From the NCBI GenBank assembly GCA_965204405.1, contig CBDBEN010000004.1:1178001-1242000 (forward strand): a stretch of 64,000 nt of DNA, given 5' to 3'. The notes beneath the pieces are model-generated. The model was not told the origin of the DNA and searched no databases. It saw only the letters and a list, made by a program, of their open reading frames with translations. The DNA comes from JANQPX01 sp965204405 (GTDB lineage Bacteria; Pseudomonadota; Alphaproteobacteria; Geminicoccales; Geminicoccaceae). Shown piece by piece: positions 42,666 to 50,639 of this stretch (within the stretch, counting starts at the first letter, position 1; every line of letters begins with the position of its first letter). Made by a program: the position numbers and the translations under genes.

Positions 42666-44228
42666 TCAGCTTTTCCTTAAACGCGCCCGGAGTTCGGTCT
42701 TCAAGACCTTGCCGTAATTGTTCTTCGGCAGCGCGTCAACCAGATGATAGCGTTTCGGACGCTTGAAACGGGCGATATGCTCGAGACAGAAGCGATCCAG
42801 GTCTTCGATATCGGCATTCGACCCGACAACGAAGGCGATCACCGCCTCACCCCATACCTCATCGGCCTCGCCGATCACCGAGACTTCAGCGACATCGGGA
42901 TGCTGCAGCAACACCTCCTCCACTTCCCGCGGATAGATATTGGCACCGCCGGAAATGATCAGGTCCTTAGACCGGTCGCGCAGGGTCAAGAAGCCGTCTT
43001 CGTCGATCGAACCCACATCGCCGGTAAACAGCCAGCCATCCTTGAGCGCGGCCGCCGTCGCCGCCTCGTCCCGCCAATAGCCGGCCATCACGGCATCCCC
43101 TCTGGCCACGACCTCGCCGATGCCGCCGGGCGGGAGAGCGGCGCCGTAATCATCGACGATCTTCATCTCCATCACTGTTTGGACTTTCCCGGCGGACTGC
43201 AGCCGCTCCGGATAACGCGGATGTTCGACGTCGCCGTGTGACCGCTTGTCGAGCGCTGTAATGCACATTGGGCTTTCGCCTTGGCCATAGATTTGAGCGA
43301 GACGATAGCCGAACACCTCATGCGCCCGTTGCAAATCCGCCAGATACATCGGCCCGCCCCCGTAAACAATCGTCTTCAGGCCATCAGGCGATGGCGGGCC
43401 TGATTTGCCTGAGCCTCGTCCAGACCCTTGAGTGAGGCCTGTCATCGCCCGATGACCGGACATCCGTTTGACCATGGTGGGGGCGGCGAAGACCGTGACG
43501 CCCCGGTGGATCTTGAACAGTTCGGCCATCTCCGCAGGGTCGAAACCGCCGCTTTCGGGGATGATCTGGCAGGCGCCCGCCGCCGCATGGGGCAGGATAT
43601 AGAGACCCGATCCATGGGACATGGGGGCGGCGTGGAGGATCGAATCCTCCGGCGAGATATGATCCACGTCGATGAAATAGCTGAGCGTCATCGCCAGGAG
43701 ATTCTTATGGGTAATCATCGCCCCTTTGGGCCGCCCGGTGGTGCCGCTGGTATAGAACAGCCAGGCGACAGCGTCGGGCGGAACGTCGACCATCGAAATG
43801 GGCTCGCTCGCGTCAAGCCCGTCGGCGCCGCCTGCGCCTACCTCGATGACCTGATCCAGGGTCGGGATTTCGTCTGCAAGTGGTGCGACCGTCTCCGTGA
43901 GATCAGGCGTCGCGAAACAGAAACGGGCGCCGGCGTGATCGAGAATATAGGCGAATTCGCGCGCATGCAGCTTGGCGTTCACCGGCACCATGGTGAACCC
44001 CGCATACCAACCGGCCACCAGCAATTCGAGATAGGCAGGGCTGTTTTTCATCGCCAGGGCGACAGAATCCCCCGGCCTCAGACCGAGCTTCTCACGCATG
44101 TAACCGGCGATGGTCGCGGCTTTCAGCATGAGCTGGCCATGGCTCAAGAGAACGCGATCGCCTGACGCCAGTGCCGGCCGGTCGGCCAAGGTTTTTCCGG
44201 CGCGAACGAAGAGAGAGGCAATGTTCAT
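42666..44228 (-). CDS. AMP-forming acyl-CoA synthetase family protein
   Basis: A 520-residue ANL-superfamily enzyme that activates a carboxylic acid as acyl-AMP and then acyl-CoA. Motifs: WLFYTSGTTGRPKGAMITHK, AQIYGQGESPMCITAL (an unusual GQGES in place of the usual TE), TGDVGSIDEDGFLTLRDRSK, IISGGANIYPREVEEVLLQH and the C-terminal LPKNNYGKVLKTELR with the catalytic lysine. A glycine/serine-rich stretch (TQGSGRGSGKSGPPSPDG) is inserted before the second half. The ATG at 44228 matches the family start. The acid is unknown; the neighbouring deacylase-like gene could belong to the same route. Confidence 0.87.
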   Translation of the reverse strand: MNIASLFVRAGKTLADRPALASGDRVLLSHGQLMLKAATIAGYMREKLGLRPGDSVALAMKNSPAYLELLVAGWYAGFTMVPVNAKLHAREFAYILDHAGARFCFATPDLTETVAPLADEIPTLDQVIEVGAGGADGLDASEPISMVDVPPDAVAWLFYTSGTTGRPKGAMITHKNLLAMTLSYFIDVDHISPEDSILHAAPMSHGSGLYILPHAAAGACQIIPESGGFDPAEMAELFKIHRGVTVFAAPTMVKRMSGHRAMTGLTQGSGRGSGKSGPPSPDGLKTIVYGGGPMYLADLQRAHEVFGYRLAQIYGQGESPMCITALDKRSHGDVEHPRYPERLQSAGKVQTVMEMKIVDDYGAALPPGGIGEVVARGDAVMAGYWRDEAATAAALKDGWLFTGDVGSIDEDGFLTLRDRSKDLIISGGANIYPREVEEVLLQHPDVAEVSVIGEADEVWGEAVIAFVVGSNADIEDLDRFCLEHIARFKRPKRYHLVDALPKNNYGKVLKTELRARLRKS

Positions 44229-44344
44229 CGATACGGTCCCGGAACGGCAGTCCGAAAGCCAGTCTGACGCGAGCACCATGAACCGGTCAAGAAAGCGCCA
44301 GCCGTCATTGCCATTACCGAGTCAAGGCTGCAGGCCCCGCCTTC

Positions 44345-45304
44345 TTAGGCTGTCTTGGCGAGATCGCCTTCGTGACCGGTGTCACCCGTGGCGACCTCGA
44401 CACCGAAGAAAAAGGCGTCGGTGTTGGTGTCGTCCCGAAGGGTAGCCTCGGCCGCCGGCATGAAAATGACGGGGTTGTCGATCATCGGAGCACGGTAAAC
44501 GCGCTCGGCATCCTGCCCCACGATCTCGCCGGGTTTAAGCGGATCGAAATTCTCGAAATGCCTGACATACCGAAAATCCCGCCCAACCGAAGCAACATGA
44601 TGCCCGACCACAATCCTCCGGCCACCGGACGCCGGCGCGTTGACTTGGTTCAGAGAATGCTCGGCCGGCAACATATCGAGCTCAGCCAAAACCCGTTTCG
44701 CGACCTGATATACGCGTCCAGGCGCCGCCTGGTCGAGATGGGCGCCGACTTCGACGGTGACTGCGGCGCAGCCCCGATCCAGCACCCATTGGCAGGCGCT
44801 GCCTTTGATGAATTGATGCAGTCCATCGACCAGGGTCACCGGTAAGGCCCGGCTGAGACGGCGCGCTTCGGCATGCGCGGTGTAGCCGATAACGAAGGGG
44901 TCGGACGGCTGCGAGGTGGTGTGAATATCCAGGAGCACATCGAGCTGGCCGAGAGCCGCCTTCAGCTCCACCATCCGCCGATAGTCCGGGCCGTCGAAAT
45001 CGACGCCCGCCTCGACCAGAGCATCATTGCTGAGGAAAAGCCGGTTCAGGTCATGTTCGATATAACGCACGCCGCCGGGCGCCGCCGCCATCGCATCGGG
45101 ATGGCCGACGATCAGATAAAGCTCGCCGCGGGCGGGCCGTCCGATCTCTTCGGCCAGGCGCCAAAGCCCTGCACCGGCCGGTTCATTGCCATGCAGCATG
45201 CCCATGAACCCGACAATCGGCCCAGGCTTGCCGCTTCGGAGCACGCGCACACCACGAACAGCGGTGGCTTCGCCGATCTCGAACAGACTGGCCTCGGGTA
45301 TCAT
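44345..45304 (-). CDS. Succinylglutamate desuccinylase / aspartoacylase family protein
   Basis: A 319-residue M14-type zinc deacylase. Zinc ligands are H38 and E41 in MLHGNEPAG and H128 in LLDIHTTSQ; EHDLNRLF holds the substrate-binding N-R pair, and AVTVEVGAH supplies the general-base glutamate. The family removes acyl groups from N-acyl amino acids (AstE, AspA) or related amides. The frame starts at a TTG at 45313, but the ATG at 45304 with AAAGGAC upstream is preferred. It precedes the acyl-CoA synthetase on the same strand with a gap of about 115 bp. Confidence 0.86.
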   Translation of the reverse strand: MIPEASLFEIGEATAVRGVRVLRSGKPGPIVGFMGMLHGNEPAGAGLWRLAEEIGRPARGELYLIVGHPDAMAAAPGGVRYIEHDLNRLFLSNDALVEAGVDFDGPDYRRMVELKAALGQLDVLLDIHTTSQPSDPFVIGYTAHAEARRLSRALPVTLVDGLHQFIKGSACQWVLDRGCAAVTVEVGAHLDQAAPGRVYQVAKRVLAELDMLPAEHSLNQVNAPASGGRRIVVGHHVASVGRDFRYVRHFENFDPLKPGEIVGQDAERVYRAPMIDNPVIFMPAAEATLRDDTNTDAFFFGVEVATGDTGHEGDLAKTA

Positions 45305-45351
45305 GGTCAACAATGTCCTTTTAACGAAAAAAGCTGCTGGTTGCCTTCCAG

Positions 45352-46083
45352 CTATAGCGAGGCCACGAGCCGAGAAAGGGCCTCTCTGTCCATCCGGTAG
45401 ATGTAAAACCGACCCGGCGATCCATCCAAAAGCTGCGGATAATTGTCCAGCACCTTGGAACGCACACCGTCCGCGTACACCACCCAGGGGTCGTTTTTTA
45501 TCACGTTTCGCGCCTGAAGCAAGAGGATCCAGGGCTGCAGCCGCGCTTGTCCCTGAGGCTCCGGCTTCGGCACGTAAAGAAAAATCCCGCCATACTCCTC
45601 GACCGCATAGCGATCCAGGAGATCGATCAGTTCGAGCGCGTTGGAAGCCGACGCTTCAGAAACCGGCGGCGGCGCTCGCGATCCGGAACCGCCACGATCG
45701 GAATCAGCAGGTGCCAGCGCCGGCAGCGAGGCATTCTTGAAGGCGACCAGCCCCAAGATCACCCCGTCAAGCGTCATCCGCTCGACCGGCGACAGCAGGC
45801 TTCCCGGCAAGGCACCACTGGCGGCAGATGCGGCAAACACCAGCAACACGCCAAGCAGACAACCACCCCGCGCCCACCAGCCGACGCCGCGACGCGCGAC
45901 ACCGTCCGCAAACAGAAAGAAACTGACCCGAAGGGCGGCGGCGATACAGAGGGCGGCAATGATACCATTCGGCAGGCCGTCGAACTCCGTCCGCAAGCTC
46001 GCAAACGTGTCGCCGCCTGATGCAAAACTCAATAACCCAATAGCAGCCGTCGGTACACTCGGTTCCAAATAATCCCGCAACAT
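45352..46083 (-). CDS. Membrane protein of unknown function
   Basis: A 243-residue protein without a family I recognise. The N-terminal half is hydrophobic, with about three to four membrane segments (GIIAALCIAAALRVSFFLFA, GGCLLGVLLVFAASAASGAL and others). The C-terminal half is soluble-looking, with ALELIDLLDRYAVEEYGGIF and FYIYRMDREALSRLVASL. The middle, around residues 125-145, is serine- and proline-rich. It reads away from the unknown gene at 46288 and ends 47 bp from the deacylase gene. Confidence 0.7.
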   Translation of the reverse strand: MLRDYLEPSVPTAAIGLLSFASGGDTFASLRTEFDGLPNGIIAALCIAAALRVSFFLFADGVARRGVGWWARGGCLLGVLLVFAASAASGALPGSLLSPVERMTLDGVILGLVAFKNASLPALAPADSDRGGSGSRAPPPVSEASASNALELIDLLDRYAVEEYGGIFLYVPKPEPQGQARLQPWILLLQARNVIKNDPWVVYADGVRSKVLDNYPQLLDGSPGRFYIYRMDREALSRLVASL

Positions 46084-46168
46084 GAACTGTCCTCCCCGAA
46101 CGATTCAACGTTGCATTCTCATTGAGTTCACTATATCACAATCGACGCAATTGTCACAGTTTTATTGA

Positions 46169-46189
46169 TGCGTAAAACTTTGTTACGCA
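46169..46189. promoter_or_regulatory. Perfect inverted repeat TGCGTAA-N7-TTACGCA
   Basis: It sits in the AT-rich 200-bp gap between the divergent genes at 46083 and 46288, about 100 bp before each start. Direct repeats lie beside it (GTTAC twice, AATGAAT twice). It suits a dimeric regulator binding site controlling one or both genes. Confidence 0.45.
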
Positions 46190-46287
46190 CATATGTTACT
46201 TAAAATGAATGAAAATGAATATGTTAAGATCTAGACCGTTCGCTTCAGAGGATATAGGCTGAACGGGTTTTGCCAGGGATATCAGAG

Positions 46288-47313
46288 GTGGGCAAAAAAA
46301 GAATCAAGGAAAAATCCCCCGACGAGCTGCAGACCGAGCGGGTCACCGCAGCTCTCGAAGAAACCGACCGCACCGGCCGAGCCCCCGCCTTCGTGCGCGA
46401 AAACCCTGGCCAATTCCTCCGCGATATGTACGACGTCTGGCACCGCCAAGGTGGCAAGGAAGGCGGCCGCTGGCGCAACAGCATCCGCAAAATGCGCGAC
46501 GAATGGCTAGTCGGGCGAAGTCACGTGCCGTCTTTGCACCCGAAGTTGATGGGGAGGGTAAAGCTGACCAGGAAGGATGTCCGGGCGCTATTGGATTTGT
46601 TCTTGGGTCGCTGGCGATGGGCCGAGGGTGATGATCCGCTGAACTCTATAACGAATGATGGTTATGTTGGGTTTCCGACGATCGACAGAAAACGACTACG
46701 TGTCCTGATACTTGATAACATAGTCAAGTCTTCTGAACGCACTTCTAGTATCCACTTGCCATCTCAAAATAACGATCGAGATGACTTTGAAGAAACTCAA
46801 CGTCGCTGGACTGACGTTGCGACAGTTCTGTACGAATGCGACGCTCTATTGACCTTGAGCCGACACAAAATTTCTGTCGGTTCTAATCCTGTGGAAACGA
46901 TAAAGACATTCTGGAACTTAATGAACAATGTTTATGAATATGATTGTACTCATGGATTCTCCGATCGTTTAATGATATGGATCATTGACTTTGGAAGTCG
47001 CAACGTAAATGATGACGAAGCATTTGACGAATATTTCAATGCTGGATTACTAGCGCTACAGCTTCATAGCGTTTCTGATTTTAATTTGACGAAAAGCGAA
47101 AAAAACCCACCGCTACCACAACTTAGAATGTCTGAGTCTCGCGAAAAAGAAGCCCGTTGGCGATGGTTTGTCGAACGTACAGCGATTGTTGTACAGAATT
47201 TGAGGATGGAGGACTACAATACTCTCTATCCAGGCGATCAAGAACTTGTTGCCCCAAACTCGATTCGGCTTGAAGGATATAGGCGTGACCGGGGACCACA
47301 TGCTTACCGGTAA
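46288..47313 (+). CDS. Unknown protein, GC-rich 5' part and low-GC 3' part
   Basis: A 341-residue protein that I cannot assign to a family. The first 90 residues are basic and hydrophilic (QTERVTAALEETDRTGRAPA, FLRDMYDVWHRQGGKEGGRW, NSIRKMRDEWLVGRSHV) and are encoded by GC-rich DNA like the flanks. From about 46620 the GC content drops sharply and codon use changes, with acidic and aromatic stretches (FWNLMNNVYEYDCTHGFSDR, LMIWIIDFGSRNVNDDEAFD). There is no signal peptide or membrane helix. The frame extends to a TTG at 46270; I prefer the GTG at 46288 with AGGGA upstream. It stands next to a radical SAM gene with the mirror-image composition change. Confidence 0.6.
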   Translation: MGKKRIKEKSPDELQTERVTAALEETDRTGRAPAFVRENPGQFLRDMYDVWHRQGGKEGGRWRNSIRKMRDEWLVGRSHVPSLHPKLMGRVKLTRKDVRALLDLFLGRWRWAEGDDPLNSITNDGYVGFPTIDRKRLRVLILDNIVKSSERTSSIHLPSQNNDRDDFEETQRRWTDVATVLYECDALLTLSRHKISVGSNPVETIKTFWNLMNNVYEYDCTHGFSDRLMIWIIDFGSRNVNDDEAFDEYFNAGLLALQLHSVSDFNLTKSEKNPPLPQLRMSESREKEARWRWFVERTAIVVQNLRMEDYNTLYPGDQELVAPNSIRLEGYRRDRGPHAYR

Positions 47314-48170
47314 CAAAGCACCTCGCGAGTTTGGGTCCAGCCAGTTACAGTGCGCTATATAGGTCGGAAGATGTCGAAGTCGGCAGACGCAACATTCACA
47401 GTATTCGTCCGTAAGGATATCTCGCAAGGCAGCCGAATGGCAAACAGGCGATGGATCTGCGATATTTTGCACATTCACCCCTGCGACCAGAAGGAAAGAA
47501 ACCGTTGGATGAACCACTGCAGAATGCTCAGCGTTGAAGCCGTCAGTCGGTCTGTGAAGAACTTCAGTTCCACCGGAGTCAGGACTACGATGACGCATTT
47601 AGACATCGTTTATCTGGGCAGCGAGGTTTCGCCTTGGGTATGTGCTGATGATACTAACGGAGCGAACTCGAAGGACTCGACAGCGCTTGCCTATGTACGC
47701 AAAGCATGCGGTTTCGCTTCCTTTTGCTATACCAGAATTATCTAAGCATATCTTCTGCGTACAAAGAACTGATCTCAAACAAAATCGAGATTTTCATAGA
47801 AACCGGCTAGTGCAACCTTAAGACGCCAACAACACGCCGCAGTCCTATTGCTAAATGACCTTTCGATTGGTAGGTCCACTATCTTCTTGAAAAATTAAGA
47901 AGCATGCGTCTATTAACACATACTGGTCGTGTTTAATGGAGAAATTTAGATATGAGCTGGGCAGCAGCCTTACCCGCGAATCTAGGAGAAAATGAAGCAA
48001 ACGTATTGACATTTGTAGTTCCTGCACCAGGTGGCTGCGATCTCTCATGTCCATTTTGTTATATAAGTCAACGTCGGGAAAACGCTGGCTCGACTAATCT
48101 CCTTCCATCTGATTATGTAATCTTCATCAACACAATAACATTCCAGAAGCCTGTTAGTGCAATCTGCATA
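46620..48170. other. Low-GC patch spanning two genes
   Basis: Base composition falls from the GC-rich level of the window to roughly 35-45 percent between about 46620 and 48170, then returns abruptly. Both borders lie inside reading frames, and no integrase, transposase, tRNA or obvious terminal repeat marks them. This pattern fits replacement of an internal segment by recombination with a divergent donor better than insertion of a discrete mobile element. Borders are by eye. Confidence 0.6.
47314..47951. other. 638-bp gap with no convincing gene
   Basis: A plus-strand frame at 47350-47745 (131 codons, MRYIGRKMSKSADATFTVFV at its start) and a minus-strand frame at 47113-47598 overlap each other. 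Neither shows a known domain or a clear ribosome site, so both may be chance. From 47746 on the DNA is AT-rich and ends with a near-perfect inverted repeat (ATTAACAC at 47912-47919, GTGTTTAAT at 47929-47937, one bulged base) just before the ribosome site of the radical SAM gene. Confidence 0.4.
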
Positions 48171-48890
48171 CAGGGCTACGAGCCTCTCCTCCCGGACTCC
48201 TTCGCCTATACCCAAGAAATCCTTGCCGCGGGCCAGCGCTTCGGTATTCCAACGAGCCTCGTCACCAACGGCACCCATCTGCGGCAGCACGTTCCGGCTT
48301 TGTCCAAGCTTCGCCCCGCGAGGATTGCGGTAAGCTTGGACAGCGCCGAGGCGGCTGTTCATGACAAGGCGCGCGGCAAGGTCGGGGCGTTTGACGATAC
48401 GCTTTCGGGGTTGAAGTTTGCCGTCAGCGTGCCAGCGCTGAAGAAAGCGCTGGTGGTGACGTCGATCCTGATGCCGAAGAAGCGGGATCGGTTGATGGGG
48501 ATGCCTAAGTTGCTGTCCGAGCTTGGGATCGATCGCTGGGTGGTGAATGCGCTGGTGAAGGTTGGCCGTGGCGGCAAGCTTGGCGGGCCGGCTGGTGAGC
48601 GGCGTGCGATTTTGGATGATCTGCTCGTTCTGAAGGCCGAGGCCGATCGTTTTGGCATCGACATGGTGGTCGACGACGAGTTCGGACGGCTTTCCGAGGA
48701 TGATTACGCGCGTGAATTGATGGACGTCGAGGCGCTCAGGATCAAGCGCCTGGTGCAGCCGGAAGGTGTCTATCGTTTGGTGCCGACGGGGCACTGCTCA
48801 AAAGGCGCCGATATCCTGAAGCCCATCCACGACAAAACGCCGGTCTGGAATCCCAAAACCGACGCCAGCGCGTTCATCGCCTCCCTCTAA
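47952..48890 (+). CDS. Radical SAM protein of unknown function, mosaic composition
   Basis: A 312-residue radical SAM enzyme. The cluster motif is GGCDLSCPFCYI (C29, C33, C36), and ICIQGYEPLLPDSFAYTQEI replaces the usual GGEP motif; TSLVTNGTHLRQHVPALSKL and PARIAVSLDSAEAAVHDKAR follow in barrel order. No SPASM or Twitch cysteine cluster is seen at the C-terminus; the only late cysteine is in PTGHCSKGAD. The function is unknown. The first 75 codons lie in low-GC DNA and the rest is GC-rich, with the change near 48170. GGAGA precedes the ATG. It lies downstream of the unknown gene at 46288 and converges with rsmE. Confidence 0.82.
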   Translation: MSWAAALPANLGENEANVLTFVVPAPGGCDLSCPFCYISQRRENAGSTNLLPSDYVIFINTITFQKPVSAICIQGYEPLLPDSFAYTQEILAAGQRFGIPTSLVTNGTHLRQHVPALSKLRPARIAVSLDSAEAAVHDKARGKVGAFDDTLSGLKFAVSVPALKKALVVTSILMPKKRDRLMGMPKLLSELGIDRWVVNALVKVGRGGKLGGPAGERRAILDDLLVLKAEADRFGIDMVVDDEFGRLSEDDYARELMDVEALRIKRLVQPEGVYRLVPTGHCSKGADILKPIHDKTPVWNPKTDASAFIASL

Positions 48891-48951
48891 TGTCGGGTCG
48901 GGTCGGCGGCGCCGACGGGCTTGACTGATCGGGCCAGGCACGGAAGCTGAA

Positions 48952-49695
48952 TCACGCTGCTGCCGTTGCCGCTCGCCAGCAAGCCAATACTGTCAGTCCG
49001 GCCGTCTCGGCGCGCAGTATGTTGGGGCCCAAGTCGATTTTTTTGACGAAGGGACAACGGTCGAGCCATTCGACCTCGGCTGGCTCGAAACCGCCTTCGG
49101 GGCCGATCAGGAAGGCGGCGGGTTTTTCGGGGTCGAGGGCGCTTAGCAGGGGCTGGCCGCCGCCGGTCTCGTCGGCGACATAGATCGGGTCGTCATCCGG
49201 CCAGTTTTTTATCACTTGCTCCAGCGTCTGCAAATCCTCGATCTCGGGCAGAGTCAGGCGGCCGCATTGCTCTGCCGCTTCGACGGCAATCGCTTGCAGC
49301 CGCGCTGCATTCACGCGGTCGACGATCGTCCGCCGGGTCTGAACAGGGATCAGGCGGCTCGCCCCAAGCTCAGTGGCTTTTTCCACCAGCATATCGAGCT
49401 TCGACTTTTTGATCGGTGCGAACAGGAGCGTCGGGCCTGGCTCCGGCGTCTGGACACGCGTTTGCTCGAGCACTTCGAGAATGCAGCGACGGCGTTCGGC
49501 CTTGCTGATCGCGGCCAGCCACTCACCATCCTTCCCATCGAACAAAAGAACCTTGTCCCCCGCCCGCCCGCGCATGACATCCAGGAGATAATGCGCCTGC
49601 GCCCGATCAAGCTCGATCTCAGTCAAGGCTGCAAGGCCACCTTGCTGCAAGAAGAGGCGGGCTTTGGTGGGGGGGATGTTGCTTGTTCGCGGCAT
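48952..49695 (-). CDS. rsmE: 16S rRNA (uracil(1498)-N(3))-methyltransferase RsmE
   Basis: A 247-residue SPOUT-class enzyme that methylates U1498 of 16S rRNA. It has the N-terminal PUA-like part (ARLFLQQGGLAALTEIELDR and AHYLLDVMRGRAGDKVLLFD) and the knotted SAM domain, with LLFAPIKKSKLDMLVEKATE, ELGASRLIPVQTRRTI, AAEQCGRLTLPEI and the characteristic AAFLIGPEGGFEPAEVEWLD followed by LGPNILRAETAGL. Length is normal. It diverges from ubiA with only 23 bp between the start codons. Confidence 0.95.
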   Translation of the reverse strand: MPRTSNIPPTKARLFLQQGGLAALTEIELDRAQAHYLLDVMRGRAGDKVLLFDGKDGEWLAAISKAERRRCILEVLEQTRVQTPEPGPTLLFAPIKKSKLDMLVEKATELGASRLIPVQTRRTIVDRVNAARLQAIAVEAAEQCGRLTLPEIEDLQTLEQVIKNWPDDDPIYVADETGGGQPLLSALDPEKPAAFLIGPEGGFEPAEVEWLDRCPFVKKIDLGPNILRAETAGLTVLACWRAATAAA

Positions 49696-49718
49696 CGGCG
49701 GAGGCTAGAAGAGGGGGT

Positions 49719-50639
49719 ATGACAAGGCAAGGTTTGGATGCGGATCAGGCGGTCCTGGATCGCGAGCTTGGCTGGATGGACCGATGGCTGCCGGGCTGGC
49801 TTCGCCCTTACGGCGTGCTGGCGCGCTGGGATCGGCCGATCGGGGCCTGGCTCCTGCTCTGGCCCTGCTGGTGGGGGCAAGGCCTCGCCCCGGGTTGGCC
49901 GAGCTTGTGGCTGGCAGTACTGTTCCTGATCGGCGCCTTTGCCATGCGCGGTGCCGGCTGCACCATCAACGACATGACCGACCGTGATCTTGATGCCAAA
50001 GTCGAGCGCACCCAGAACCGGCCGCTTGCCAGCGGCAGGTTGACGCTGTTACAGGCTGGATGGTTTCTCGGTGTACAACTGTTAGTGGGTTTAGCGGTTT
50101 TAGTGCAGCTCAATGAAACAGCCATCATTGTGGGGCTCGCAGCGATACCGCTGATTGTGGTGTATCCCTGGATGAAGCGGATAACCTGGTGGCCGCAGCT
50201 CTTCCTCGGGATCACCTTCAAATGGGGGGCACTTGTTGGGTGGACGGCAGCGACGGGCTATCTCGGCTGGCCTGCAGCTTTTTTGTATATCGCCGGGATC
50301 TTCTGGACGCTTGGCTATGACACCATCTATGCCCACCAGGACAAGGCGGATGATGCACTGATCGGGGTCAAATCGACGGCGCGGCGCCTCGGCGAGGCGA
50401 CACCCGTCTGGCTTTGGGGGTTTTATGGGCTTTCTCTGTTTTTTCTCGGAATCGCTGGAATGAGCGTTGACATGGGCTGGCTTTTCTATGGCGCGCTCGT
50501 GCCGGTCGCACTGCATTTTACCTGGCAGATCACGACGCTCGATACCGACAATCCCGACAATTGTCTCGCCCGCTTCAGGAGCAACCGCGAAGCCGGCCTG
50601 CTGGTGATGATCGCCTTTCTAGCCGGGAAGGTTCTGTGA
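49719..50639 (+). CDS. ubiA: 4-hydroxybenzoate polyprenyltransferase UbiA
   Basis: A 306-residue membrane prenyltransferase of the ubiquinone pathway that attaches the isoprenoid tail to 4-hydroxybenzoate. The two aspartate-rich motifs are INDMTDRDLDAKVERTQNRP and GYDTIYAHQDKADDALIGVK, and VLARWDRPIGAWLLLWPCWW is the typical first helix region. About eight to nine membrane segments are visible. The ATG at 49719 has GAGGGGG upstream; the frame is open to 49683 but that would overlap rsmE. Its stop codon overlaps the GTG start of ycjX. Confidence 0.94.
   Translation: MTRQGLDADQAVLDRELGWMDRWLPGWLRPYGVLARWDRPIGAWLLLWPCWWGQGLAPGWPSLWLAVLFLIGAFAMRGAGCTINDMTDRDLDAKVERTQNRPLASGRLTLLQAGWFLGVQLLVGLAVLVQLNETAIIVGLAAIPLIVVYPWMKRITWWPQLFLGITFKWGALVGWTAATGYLGWPAAFLYIAGIFWTLGYDTIYAHQDKADDALIGVKSTARRLGEATPVWLWGFYGLSLFFLGIAGMSVDMGWLFYGALVPVALHFTWQITTLDTDNPDNCLARFRSNREAGLLVMIAFLAGKVL

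Noticed and set aside
47350..47745. 131-codon frame in the low-GC gap
   Set aside because: No domain, no ribosome site, and it competes with an equally long frame on the other strand; kept only as part of the gap description.
48902..48916. Small hairpin GTCGGC-GGC-GCCGAC between the radical SAM gene and rsmE
   Set aside because: A 6-bp stem with a 3-nt loop and no T-run in GC-rich DNA is too weak to call a terminator.
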